A stretch of DNA of 64,000 nt from Acanthaster planci (lineage: Eukaryota; Echinodermata; Asteroidea; Valvatida; Acanthasteridae), in assembly GCF_001949145.1 (NCBI RefSeq), contig NW_019091481.1, positions 458,891 to 522,890 of the forward strand. The letters are read 5' to 3'. Below, one piece after another: positions 25,101 through 36,139 of this stretch (position 1 is its first letter; the number at the start of each line of letters is the position of its first letter). Made by a program: the position numbers and the translations under genes. A model generated the notes under the pieces. That model was given only the letters and a program-made list of their open reading frames with translations. It did not search any database and was not told the origin of the DNA.

Positions 25101-28100
25101 AAAGGAAACAGACGACACCATATCCATGCATTGAAGACAGATTCTTCCAGGTGTTGTATATCAGAGCTTTCTAACTTTAAACTTACATGTGCAAGTATCT
25201 CTACTCCAGTCATTGAGCAATTTCCAGAATATTTCATTTTTGATTTGTAGCTCTGTTCTTTCTAATGTTTCTTAATGAAGTGTGATTAACAATTATTTCC
25301 TACGACATGGCACAGGTTTGGCAAATATCTTTCACAGTTGACAAGCAGCATTTCTTCTTTCAGATTTTTTTAACTCGCCAAACTTAGCACCTTCAACTGA
25401 TTGTTTCTGCATGCATTTCGAAAGGATTGCATTTGGATGAAAGTTGAAGCTTTTCATGGTGGAGGTGACAAGCAAACTAGATAGGTTTGCGGTGGAACCA
25501 TGGATATATTTTTTTTTCCTAAAAAAAAGGACTGCATTTCAATTTACCTCTTCCCCCCCTTTTGGTGATGTCATTGTCACAAGTAGTATTTTGAATTCAA
25601 CTTACATTCAGGTGTTGGTTTGACATTACGTAGTTCTCGTTGGAACTTGGTCACACTACCACGGATCTTCTTCAATTGTTGCTGTAGTTTAAGTTCTGTC
25701 ATGTGAATGATTACATGTCAATTGCAAGCAAGTACATGTACATGTACATGTATAAGTTCCCTTTATGATGTGAGTTTTCCTAAGTACTGCTCTGTGTTAC
25801 CCAGTGTTCTGCTCATGTTACTTTATGTACGTAGACAAGATTAGCATATCAGATTTGGTTATTTCCAGATAGCTTCATCGTTCATTGTTTATGCAGATGC
25901 TGATATCTACTATACCTCAGACTCACAGTAAAAGACGGAAGATTAGATGAAAACAACATCAACCCTATTTCTTGAAATAAGTGTGGTGTTCTCAATGAAA
26001 AATGAGAGGTTTTACTTTCAGTTTTCCTGTCTGAGTTCAGCTTGAGTTCTTGTTCCTCCAGTGAGCAGAACAACTTGCGGAAATCACTGCGCTTGTTGTA
26101 TAGATGGATTCCCTTCTCCCGGTCCAGGTTATTGATCCTGATTCAATTCATGAAATATATTATCTGAAAGCCATCTAAAGATGAAACTGTTTACTGTCGG
26201 CTATTCAGACTCCACTTTGCATCCACACTTGCCCATGTATAAATCTTGGGACTCGGGTTTAACCAGGGACGCTGGTTCCACACGTGCTATTTGAAGTTTT
26301 GAATAGCCATGGCAACTACATATACTCTGGGTTTTTCAATAAATATGTTACTATAAAGTCATCTTATTACTGTCCTTACAATGCCATGAATAAGAGATAA
26401 TTTGAAGTGTGTTAAGACATTAAGTGCAGAACAAAACTGGAATTTTACTTCTGGAAACTTGATGAGCTTACATGCAACAAGAGCGCAGCTTTAATTGTCT
26501 CTGGTTTGAGTACATGTGAAAGATTTCAAGAGTGAGCATAGGCAATTAGCTCAATCAAGATGTTGTACTCAGGTTTACTATGCGGAAGTACACAACATTA
26601 ACACAAGCCGAAGTGGTTCCTTTTTTAAAATAGAGAGCGAAGTTGTTAAAGGCCAAGACAGCAGTAATGAACATTGCACAATTTGCCTCAGGAACAAACA
26701 CTAACACAGGCAGTGTCAATCCAACGTGAAGATGAATTCATCGCATATAATAAGGTTTACAGAGCACATGAAATTAGAGGAATGCACTAGATAATGAGAA
26801 GACAATCAATGTCATACTTTTGTTCCAGTTGTTCAATTTCTCGGAGTGCCTCTACTTTCTTGGCATTCTCGGTCTTAGTCTTCCAAGCCCATGATCCTCG
26901 TCCTCCCGTCTTATTCTCAGCTCCGCCCCCTCTTATTCCATCTCCATCTTCTTTGGCTTTCTTTCTTCGTCCACTGTCTCGCCTCGCTTTGGCACCTTCC
27001 AACTCAGCTTCACCCTTCAAATTCAAATTTGGCAAGTCAGGTTGGCATAGTGTTTCTTTCCTTGCCTTCCACCTTTGAAGGCCTGGGTTCATTTCCCTAC
27101 TCGACTGTGGACTGGGTTTTCAGTCCCTACCTGAGTCTATGGTGAAACATTTATCCAGGATTTCCTCCCAACTCTAAAACTGAACATTTCTTTATTGTCT
27201 TCTTCAATCATTATCATCTTGTAATTGGCGCTAAATTAGCTGTTGGATGATCAGAAAAAAATAAATAAATTTTTCGAAAAAATTATTTTGCATATTGAGC
27301 AAAAAACTGTTTGAAACTAAGAAGATTTCTAGATCTGGATCTAATTGAAAACGTTTATCTTTTTTTGTGACTGTACAGTAATATTGATGACCTACATGTA
27401 CTGTATATATTAGGCTGCATGCAACAGATTAAGTGTCTTTCGATTTGAAACATGGGTGTTTGTTCCATAAGTGAATAATTATTCAGTACAGAATGTTTGT
27501 TCATTTCTTTATAACCTACAAGTTCGTAATAAAAAGACATTGCCCTCCTCTGATAAAAATGGCTGGAACAACAAGTTTCGTAAGCTGATGAACAATCAGA
27601 TCAAATCAAAATGATTAAGGCCAACTTGATAAATGCTGAGCCACATGCTCACTCACTTTCAGCACTGAGCAGGGGGAATTCAGTATGGTATCACAGCATT
27701 GTAACTTCCGAAGAAGGGTTGACATACCACAATGTGTCCACTTTGAGAAGTTTTCATTGGTCGATTTCATAATTGCAGGATTCAGCAGTAATTGTCGTGA
27801 TTGTAGGAAAGCTTAGTGAATACACAAGCCTACATGTACATGTATGCTGTAGGCATGATGGGGACGAGTTTGTTACACCCCAACTATAGCATAAGTCCCA
27901 ACTATAGTTGGGACAGTCCCAACTGTAGTGCTGCAGTTGGGCTGGCCCAACTATTGTTGACCTATGTCTATGGCAAATGTCTCAACATTATCCAAGTCAA
28001 TGTGTCTCACACTTTTCATATAATTCATATAAAATGTGGCACTTCATCTGTTCATCTAGCCCTATGACCAATGACATGACATTTGTAAACAATATGACTT

Positions 28101-28824
28101 TGGCACATAGTGGGCACATCATGCACACAGGACCTCTCTGCTGTGATTGGGCCGGCCCAACTGTAGCACTCTAATTAGGACGGGCCCAACTATAGTTGGG
28201 ACTTACGCTATAGTTGGGGCGTAACAAGTTCATACGGACATCATTAATTTGTCCCTACAGTGGCAATGTTTAAATATTAGCCATAAGCAGTGATGAACTT
28301 CTTGAGACCAAAAGGGGGGTACCTTTTGGTTTCCAGAACTAACAGAAGGCCTAGCGTGTACAAAAGAGTCAAATTTAGCAGGCAAAATATCAAAGCAATT
28401 TTTGAGACCAGTCTCACAGGTTTGTCAAGTGATGTCTGATAGGCTTGTGCATATACACATGTATCTTTCAACTTTCCAACAAATTATAAACAGGCTAGGC
28501 CCAAATGTAGGCCTGAGGAAATAACACCTTTGAACTTTGAAGGATTCGTGGATTGAATTGTCACAAAAAAATATCCCACAGTTACATGCTCCATCATGCC
28601 TGTGCATAAACAGGAAAGGCATGTAACGTGTGAAAGAATGGGACCTTGTCTGAAGTTGTCAAGCTTGTTTAAGCGGCCTACAGTCATGACAGTTTACCGT
28701 GTTTACGCCGGCTTACAACTACGGTAAGACCCACAACAGTGAACACTTAGTCATTGGAACAGTACTCTTTCATACCAGACCAGAACCCAACGAGCCTTCA
28801 ACGTCAACCAACCTTTGATGCCAT
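19132..28824 (-). CDS. CCDC112: CCDC112 coiled-coil protein (internal exons missing in gap)
   Basis: Minus-strand exons join in phase: 27014-26818, 26137-26016, 25695-25606, 25095-25020, 24810-24627, 23037-22951, 21929-21780, 21494-21354, 21174-21079, then across the gap 19423-19305 and 19162-19132 (stop). A weak four-residue first exon, MASK, may be 28824-28813. About 434 aa are recovered. Segments matching CCDC112 as I recall it are KPTPEFVEKLKEMMEMIE, RFLLQTGGHRGGWDEYDH, LPGR-like IPGRNITEV, RDPSRLYRLTEGW and the terminal HMPHRAVPSWRTGL. The human protein is longer by about 100 coiled-coil residues between the QRQRQ and RDPSRLY parts, so exons probably fall in 20090-20903. The family is linked to centriolar satellites and ciliogenesis. 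The 5' boundary of the 27014 exon is uncertain because its acceptor has a poor pyrimidine tract. Confidence 0.88.
20090..20903. other. Assembly gap (814 N)
   Basis: An unbroken run of 814 N bases inside the CCDC112 gene. The true size is unknown. Long open frames that appear to span it are artefacts of translating N. Confidence 0.99.
22866..22890. repeat. (CA)n microsatellite
   Basis: About a dozen CA dinucleotides lie in the CCDC112 intron just downstream (minus strand) of the exon ending at 22951. Confidence 0.95.
23959..24015. repeat. Near-perfect hairpin, 26-bp arms
   Basis: TTAACCCTAACAGTCCTCAG begins the left arm, and its inverse ends at 24015 (GAGGACTGTTAGGGTTAA). Arms of about 26 bases with two mismatches flank a short AACAGGTGA-like loop. 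It adjoins the decayed retroelement to its right and may be a remnant mobile element. Confidence 0.8.
24030..24445 (-). mobile_element. Decayed non-LTR retrotransposon reverse-transcriptase fragment
   Basis: Translated on the minus strand with frame changes, this stretch shows reverse-transcriptase landmarks: NFRPISLTSLLCNLLEY, then DLILLDFSKAFDKVPHQRL, and last a VPQGTVLEP-like block. These are typical of CR1/L2/Jockey-type LINE polymerases. Stops and frameshifts show it is dead. It lies in the CCDC112 intron between the exons at 24627 and 23037 and in the same orientation as that gene. Confidence 0.85.
27868..28231. mobile_element. Foldback-type inverted-repeat element with nested palindromes
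   Basis: Left and right ends are inverted copies over about 90 bases: TTGTTACACCCCAACTATAG on the left against the inverse of CTATAGTTGGGGCGTAACAA on the right. Each arm contains its own palindrome of the form TCCCAACTATAGTTGGGA. Total length is about 364 bases with no coding capacity. It lies in the 5' intron of CCDC112. Confidence 0.85.
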
Positions 28825-29315
28825 TCTCAGAGCCTCAACAGCAGAAACACCGCGTTGAAACCAAGAAAGACGGTCGAAACAGCTAGCTAGCTGGCGCTAG
28901 CCGACGACATTCAGCATGAAGCTTGAGACATTTTGACAGTCTTGTTTCAAAATTATTTTAAATTTTGACACAAACTGAGCTTTGAGTTTTCAAAAGTAAA
29001 ACAATTCATCAAAACAAAATAATTTATTTCTTTGTTTAAATAATAAAAACATACTTTGGCAATCTAAACAATATATAAAATATTTATATAGTAATTTACA
29101 AAGTTAGAATAATGGAAAAGGCTAATCTGGTCATTCAAGCATGACGATTGACCACAGTGTGACCTCTCTTACACCTGACACCAGCATAGCAACAGTAAAT
29201 CATCCGACGAGAATCTCGTTGAGAAGAACGTTGCTTGAATTCGGGTTAAGCCTCTGAATGAGTTGTAAAACGTGCACATTATCGGACGTTTAGTGATTGT
29301 ACATCGAGTGCCATC
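28825..29315. promoter_or_regulatory. Divergent promoter region between CCDC112 and SPAG8
   Basis: The proposed ATGs of CCDC112 (-) and SPAG8 (+) are about 490 bases apart. Both genes are ciliary in other animals, so a shared bidirectional promoter is plausible. A half-site resembling an RFX X-box (ATAGCAAC) is at 29186-29193, but I cannot find a complete X-box. No TATA box is evident. Confidence 0.4.
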
Positions 29316-32283
29316 ATGTCTGGACTGAATCCGTCAAGAACAATTTATAATTCAGACGGAAAATGTTTGCTAGAAAACTGGGTTGAGGAGGTAGGTCTAA
29401 GTCATCTGTAATGGTTATACTCGTTCATGTCGTTCTGGATGTGGGCGGTGTTCACATAGCCATGGCGCAGGCCAACACAATAGATAATAATAACATACAT
29501 TAAACATATACCTGTGTGCAATCATGGCTATTGCAATCCGTAACCTATACATTCCTCTTTTAATTGTTTTGCTGTAACAATTTGTCTCTATCAATTATAT
29601 GAAGGACGTTGTGCAGTTTTGATTGAGGACAACATGATGTTGATTAAGTGTTTTCCGCAAAATTGAAGTTGCAATGTGTTGCAATGGATCTTCAAGTTCG
29701 TTATCTAGAATATGATTTGAATAATGGGTTGCAAAGTCAGAAATTTTATTTAGGATTGACTGATACTAACTAGTGCATCAGAAATGATTGAAAGGGCGTG
29801 ACCACTGATCATGCCCATCATTAACTTTTATCTTTATTTCATGCTACAGCAAGTATGGTCCATCTGATTTTTGGAGCAAACTCACATGAGTTACCTTGTT
29901 TATGTTAGGTGCAGTCAGTCAGTCTTTGCAATCACTTTATCTCTGTGTTGTCAGTCAATCTTTTGGCACAACCTGCTGAACCTTCTGCCATTGGCTGATC
30001 ACCTGTTATTTCTGATTGGCGGCTGCGGAAGATTTAATTGGCTTGGGAAAAAGTAAACTTCGTAATTTCCTACAGTATCTACCGACGGTGTAGTGCAGTT
30101 GACTGATTGGAAAGATTAATTGATCATGCCTGGTAGATTTAATACTGTGAATGTCGTGCTCAGTCTCCCTACCAGCAATTAATAATCTGTTCATTTTCCA
30201 TTTTTTTTTCTATTCAGCTTTACATAATTTAAGAATATTTGAAGTGCAAACATGATCAAAACTTTAGAAAACTGAAGTTAGCAATACAAAGTCCCTTATA
30301 ATCAAGCTTGTAAAAATCAGGCTTGTCAAAAATACCAAATAAGTTGCACCAAATACAAGTGAACAGCTTTGTCAGTCAATTTTAAATCATTCAATTAAAT
30401 TAAATCGGTTATTGTTTTTAGCGTCAAGTGCAAGAGCGAGGTTTGGACAAAGTCCCGGGCAACATGAAGTATGAGAATAAGTCTCTTCCTTTCAAAGATG
30501 GTCACACTGCAATCCTGTCCACTCCTAGCTACCAAGATGCAGGCACACCATTATCAACATGTATGGAGTCCTACGCACAACCAGAAAAACTCAACGTCCG
30601 AACTGTTGGTAAGCTGTCAGAATCTTGAGTGCTGATTAATATTCAGGATATTTTCTTCTTTTGGGGTGGTAAGTTAGCAGGCTGAATTGCTTTTACCAAA
30701 CAGTGAAAGTCTTAAGTTAGACACACAGTTTACCATAGTGTGAAAGGTATAAAAGGACATGATGTGCCAGCAAGGGTGTCAGTATGACATTTGATTGACC
30801 AGACAAGAAGCACTAGTTTTTTGTTTTACTTTGTTTTATATTTATGTGCACAGCCAGCCTCTGCACCGGTGTGGTGCCATTTCCAAGAAGAAAGTTTCTT
30901 TTATATATTTTGATCTTTCGGTACTTGGTAGGAAGCACTTACAAATAAAATCTTAAAATGTTGACCATTTCCACTGTTTTCTACAGGGAAGAAAAAAGAG
31001 TTGATGGAGCGAGCACTGTATGCCGAAGTTGCCAAAGATGTTCAGGATGAGGCTGACCAACCTCCACCGATGCCAGAATACCAGTCAGTCACCCACAAAG
31101 ACTTTGATGTGGAAGGATTTGTCTCTGAACTGCCAGCTCCTGAGCTAGAGCACAATGTAGCCAATGAACAACCTATCACCTTCTGGAGTGAACACAAACA
31201 GAAGATTCCGGTAAGTTGGTTCTTGATTTGACTGGATGTTAGTTGGTACATTGTTGATTATGACAACCCATCTGATAATGATGTTTATACATTGGGCAAT
31301 CCAAACTTTGAGGATTCTCTCTTGCTTTATAAAATGTATGTCCTCTGCCATTGGTTAGAGATGCCCACGGGGCCCACACCTTGGCAAAGGTGGTCCAACT
31401 GCATAGCCCATGACTATAAGTCACTCAGCTTTCCTGGCACCAAGAAAGTCCATCTACAATGGCAGGACCTGGTGAAAGCTGATTCTTCTGTACTTCTTGC
31501 ATAAGGCATATACCATAAAATGGACGGGGGTGTTTGGGAAAATGAAAGTAAAATTCTTGAACAAAATCTTTGGAAATTTTATCATATATTGACTTTTTGT
31601 GACTCTCTGACTAAAATGGTTTTTATGAATGGAATAAATATGTGCTTGGTCGGTCTTTAACTAATGTTTAAGACTGGCTCAGGAGGATGAACTCTGATAA
31701 GGCCCTCAGCTGCAGTTGGGTGTTAGTTGCATCCGCTCTCCTGAGCCAGTCTTAGATGCACATTTAAGACCAGCCAAGCACATATTTATTCCCTTATATA
31801 AAGAACTTGTAATGCACACGTTTTCATTTGGAGAAATGCTATTGTCCAAAAGCATTTTAATTTGTCATGAATGGTTTTGTTTACGTATTTTACACAGATT
31901 CTGGCCAAAAATCTGTTTCAGTTTTGTGCCAAAATTGAAGTCCACCTTCCACTTCACAACTTTGAGATACTTTACTCTCTCTCCTGCTTTTCATCTAGTC
32001 CATCCAAACTCACTCCATGTATTGAATACAGTCTGTTCCTTCTCGGTTGAAAAACCACAAAATGTCATTCATGATAGAGACTAGGCATTTCATGGTCTGC
32101 ATAGTTCAGATGTGAGTCACAAATTAACACTGTCACATTGGGATTTTTTTCTCATCACAGGGAGTCACACAAGTCAAGACGTTAGACACACCATTCAGGA
32201 AGAATACATCCTTCAGCAAGCCAATTGATGAATATTTCAACGAGGCACAACCATATGACAAAGAAGGTTATCCTTGGATGTGA
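29316..32283 (+). CDS. SPAG8: Sperm-associated antigen 8 (ciliary microtubule inner protein)
   Basis: Four exons join in phase: 29316-29390, 30422-30608, 30987-31210 and 32161-32283, giving 202 aa. Landmarks shared with vertebrate SPAG8 occur in order: GKCLLENWVEER (human form has CLLYNWEEER), LDKVPGN, a DGHTAIL block, KKKELMERALYAEVAKDVQ, SVTHKDF, NEQPITFWSEH, KIPGVTQVKTLDTPFRKN and the PYDKEGYPWM end. Human SPAG8 (about 485 aa) has a long low-complexity N terminus that is absent here, so this protein is the conserved core. SPAG8 lies inside axonemal doublet microtubules of sperm and cilia. There is no signal peptide or membrane segment. AATAAA at 33625-33630 is the likely poly(A) signal, giving a long UTR. 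Intron 3 holds a family B transposon. Confidence 0.9.
31630..31793. mobile_element. Family B inverted-repeat element, copy 2
   Basis: Its termini match copy 1 (AATAAATATGTGCTTGG and its inverse). This copy is 164 bases and has a second, inner inverted pair (AAGACTGGCTCAGGAG against CTCCTGAGCCAGTCTT). Copy 1 may be an internal deletion of the longer form. It lies in SPAG8 intron 3. Confidence 0.82.
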
Positions 32284-35200
32284 CACTGATGCTACCCCTT
32301 CAGAGTTTACTCACATGTACACGTAGATATTTCAGGCCACACTTTTTATTTTTCTGATTAGGAATCTACCAATATTTTTGAAGGCCTAGTGGGGACAAAA
32401 ATTCAAACTCAATTTTGGCCAGTTTTCAGTTTTTGTGATTGTTGCAATGGCAGTGTCAGCATGGGCATCAATCTGTGAGGGATAGGGGGACTTGCTAAAG
32501 TGGGGGGGGGTTATCATATCATTTGCCACCTTTTTCCCAGAACCTAAATAAAAAAAAGCAGGGGGGAGTAGGCCTACATTTGTTCCATATTTCTCATAAA
32601 ATTATTTGAACAATAAAACAAGTCTTGCAAAAGCATTTACTAAATAAATAGTTAAAGTGGTCAGAAATTGCTTCAGATCGCACGACAAAACGTCTTGAAT
32701 CCAACATAGTCCTGACACTGTTTGGTTTGTGCTCCCATTAGTTCTGTATCAAGGTTATCCCCCCCCCCCACTTTTGAAAAATGATTGTTGCCCATGAGGG
32801 CCAGACCAAACTCAAAGAATGAATTTTATTATTTATAAGCAACCTCATAGTCAGTGTCAGTTTGAAGTTTTTCTGGCCATACATAATGATAATAATACAT
32901 GTAATACACTATTCCTGATGCTCTGGATACTACATCACAATTATTGAGTCTTCTTAGGATCCCGTTAGAGATTAGTGTTTTCCTTTTCACATTACTACTT
33001 CATTTGTTTTTAGGGGTTTTATGAGACAGATATACCACAGAGGAACAAACTTTTCTGCTGGCAAGATTTGTGCCTTCATAGAAAATCTTTCATAGGAAAT
33101 TAAGTTATAATTTCACGCACCTGTATAATTGACAGTTTGCAAAGGAGCAATTTCATTCACTGTCACTAACCATGAGAGTTACTGAAGTGTATACAACCAG
33201 TTCCTCTAGTTTATGAAGTAGTGTTCCAACAGTGCTTTACTTCACATCACAAGTGATTTTTTTTTCATCTGTTTGGTTCCATCCATTGATAGTGCCTTCT
33301 TTAAAAAGTGTGGCCTCACTTGTACATACATATTGTAGCAGGTTACAAATTGTTTGTCTACCATTCAAGTTTATCATTTTAATAATGATGGGAGACTTTT
33401 GTTTGATGATGATGTGTTATCATAGATAAACTTTAAAACAAAACCAACTTTTTATTGTGGACTTAAATAATCACTGATGCAGATTCATTTTCTGGTAGTC
33501 CTAAATTGATTTCTGTTGGATGGTATACTTGTATTTCTAAATTACAAACAGTACTGTTGTGACTGATTCTGTTGTATCCGTCCGATTAGTTACTTGTATT
33601 TGTGAGTTCTGATGCTTACCAAACAATAAATATGTTTTCAGATATTCATGGAACATTTTTCCTTAGTTACTATTCAGTTTGTAGTGTTTCTGTGATATTT
33701 TTGTTCTGATTAAGCCTTCGGTTGACTATGTTAATTATTGTATAATTCGTCGGCATGTATTTATTTTGTTTACTGTTAGATTATGTGAATGTTGGTCATT
33801 CTATGTGTCTGTTGTGTGTTTTATGTCTCAATATTTCATTCGGTATTGTTTTATTTATTTAAAAGTATGTCTAGAAGCCTCGGACTCCAGAAAATTCCTC
33901 CACGTTGGTATTGGCAATTTTACATGTGTATAGTTACTGTATATTATTATTTCATGTACATTAAATTTGTTCTCTGCATTATGGAAATACATGTAAATGT
34001 GACCTGAAGTGATGTCTTTGCCAGACTGGCCAGAAATCCATCCATGGATCATTAGACAAGGCATCACGTAACAACTTTAGTCGTAATGAGCATTAGAGAT
34101 AGAGATCAGTGGCCTCCATATAGAGATACAGCTCCTTGGGGGGCTCAGAAAAAAAAAACAACCACGAAAAAAAAAAGTCTCAATTCGCGCAGCATTTTTT
34201 GCGCGCCGCCTGCATACTCTCCGTGACGTAAGCGGAAAGCGCCATCTGATGTACAGCGTAAGGAACTGGAGCAGCACGTCATCTTCGAACTTGGAACGGT
34301 GCATCCAGGTGAAATGAACGTGGATTTTTTTTTCTGTGTTCATTCAGAATTAAATCTACTTGCCTTGACGAAGGTACCCAGTTACCAAAAGCTCGGCAAT
34401 AGAACCTGAAAGTTGACCCCTGATGGCGCGCTTTCGGAATCCTCGGATCTTTAGGGGAAAAAAGGGAAAAGATTTTAGAATTTGTAACATTTGTTCGTTC
34501 AGTTATTTCTTTAAAAATCCAACTTGGAAAAAAGGCTTTGGGAAATATTTGCTGGTATATCAAATTATTGGAAACTGAGGAATTACCTGACCTAAAAGAG
34601 AAATATCCTGCCCAAAACTGACCCATCACTTCCGAAAATCTAAAATACATGAAGAACAGTCCAATGCGGCGGTCTCGTACGCAGATAAAAATATTCCGTT
34701 TGAAATTTCATGGTAGTCTGAAGGTAAGCACAGTCAGTGAAAAACAAATGTATATGAACAAGGAGACCTAGGTACGATATCACCGGATGTGAAAGGTCGT
34801 TGATGAAATTCATTTTCCCCCTCACCAGGTGACTTTTCCTAAATATCAGTTGAGGAAGACAATGGTAAAATTCCAACATGAGTGTTTCATGGAGTGGTTT
34901 CAGTTAGGAATCATTGTTCCAAAAATTATCGAACGTGATAGAATGGCCCAAGTAAATCCCCACAGGCGGACCCGACGAGGTTTCTGGAAGCTCGCTGCGT
35001 GACTTTTTATTTTCAGCCTCTGTAAGATGCATTATGAGTCGATATTCTGAGAACGGTGCTACGCAACTTCTTTATCTCTCTTAAAGGCGTATCTCCCTGT
35101 GGGAACTTAAGTACGTACACAGCCCTTTCATATTTCACGAAAAAACAGGAAGCGTGTTATTACGTCATAATCTGGAACGTAAGTGGCTTCAATATATTGA

Positions 35201-35759
35201 CAAGAATATAATATAAAATCAGTGCTCTGGAATAATTGTGTGATTGATTAACTGAGTACCTTCTTCAGGGTGCATTCCACCAAATGGTTGTATTTATGCG
35301 CGCGAGCTCATAAATATTCTGTGATCCCACGGGGTTTTTACAATAAGACATGCCATGATCAGGAGGCATCATAGAAACATTTCTATAAATCCCGAATTTG
35401 GGACTGATAGTTTCCAGTTTGGGGTATTTCTTTCACAAAAATCCCCAAATTGTGGGACTATTTTGGATAGAGACGGGCGGCTTTATTCAGAAATGAGCGC
35501 TTAGTTTTATTGCTATTTTGGGGGCATCTTCCTCAAAAGGCGAATAAAACAAGATTTTCGTGGCTAACCTCCATGAAATCGAAACGAAAAGTGATCTCCT
35601 GGCCATAATCTTGAATTTCCAGTTAAAAAAACGGAGGCCAATCTCTTCACGAGAGTCAACGGGCAGCGCTATTTTGGTCCGATTTTGTACAGTGTTTTCT
35701 ATGTGCGCGTATTTTGGTGTAGTGCAACCTTGGCCTTCAGGGCAAGCAGATTCAGTTCA

Positions 35760-35956
35760 GCTTCCGTTCTGTGACTTCGTCACAAAGGCAGACGCGCCAC
35801 GATTTGCAGGCTCCCATTGGACAATCGCTAAAGTTGCGCGTTTACTTCCATTCCATGGTTCCAAGTTAACTGCGATCAATGCATGCAACTCTATGTGCAG
35901 TGCATGTGCAGTGGGCGTGGTTTAAACTGAAGTGACGTCACACTCACGAACCGGAT
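35760..35956. mobile_element. Family A inverted-repeat element, copy 1 (upstream of HCN)
   Basis: The roughly 197-base repeat shares long stretches with copies 2 and 3, for example GACGCGCCACGATTTGCAGG and GCAGTGGGCG-GGTTTAAACT. The right end, TCACGAACCGGAT, is the inverse of the left end of the other copies, while its own left end is eroded. It carries a perfect CRE octamer TGACGTCA at 35933-35940, about 200 bases before the HCN ATG. Confidence 0.85.
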
Positions 35957-35980
35957 GGACGTGAAAACGCTGCGTGTAAC

Positions 35981-35988
35981 TATAAACG
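35981..35988 (+). promoter_or_regulatory. TATA-like box upstream of HCN
   Basis: TATAAACG lies about 160 bases before the HCN ATG, in a GC-rich stretch directly downstream of the family A repeat. It is compatible with a start site near 36010. It is weakly supported, as no mapped transcript start is available. Confidence 0.3.
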
Positions 35989-36139
35989 CGCGCGTTCCTG
36001 GAGACGAGCTTGTGCGGAATGGTTTGTGTACAGATTATGTTAACACCTCCACATGGATGGAGCCCAGGTTAGCGGTGAGCCGCCGTAAGGCGGTTTCCTA
36101 GACTTTCCCGTCACTGCTACCACAATCAAAGACGGGAAG

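Larger units (their letters stand above)
32284..36139. other. SPAG8 3' UTR and intergenic region before HCN
   Basis: SPAG8 UTR probably runs to about 33650 (AATAAA at 33625). Inverted poly-G (32503-32511) and poly-C (32760-32770) tracts with matching flanks (AAGTGGGGGG and GTTATC) suggest a small inverted-repeat element at about 32490-32780. From 33650 to 35700 I recognise no gene. A family A repeat (35760-35956) and a candidate TATA box follow just before HCN. Confidence 0.5.

Noticed and set aside
29181-29194. Complete RFX X-box in the CCDC112-SPAG8 promoter
   Set aside because: Only the right half (ATAGCAAC) fits. The left half does not match the consensus, so I record it only as a half-site.
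35560-35925. 121-aa open frame upstream of HCN
   Set aside because: It overlaps a family A transposon and shows no recognisable domain.
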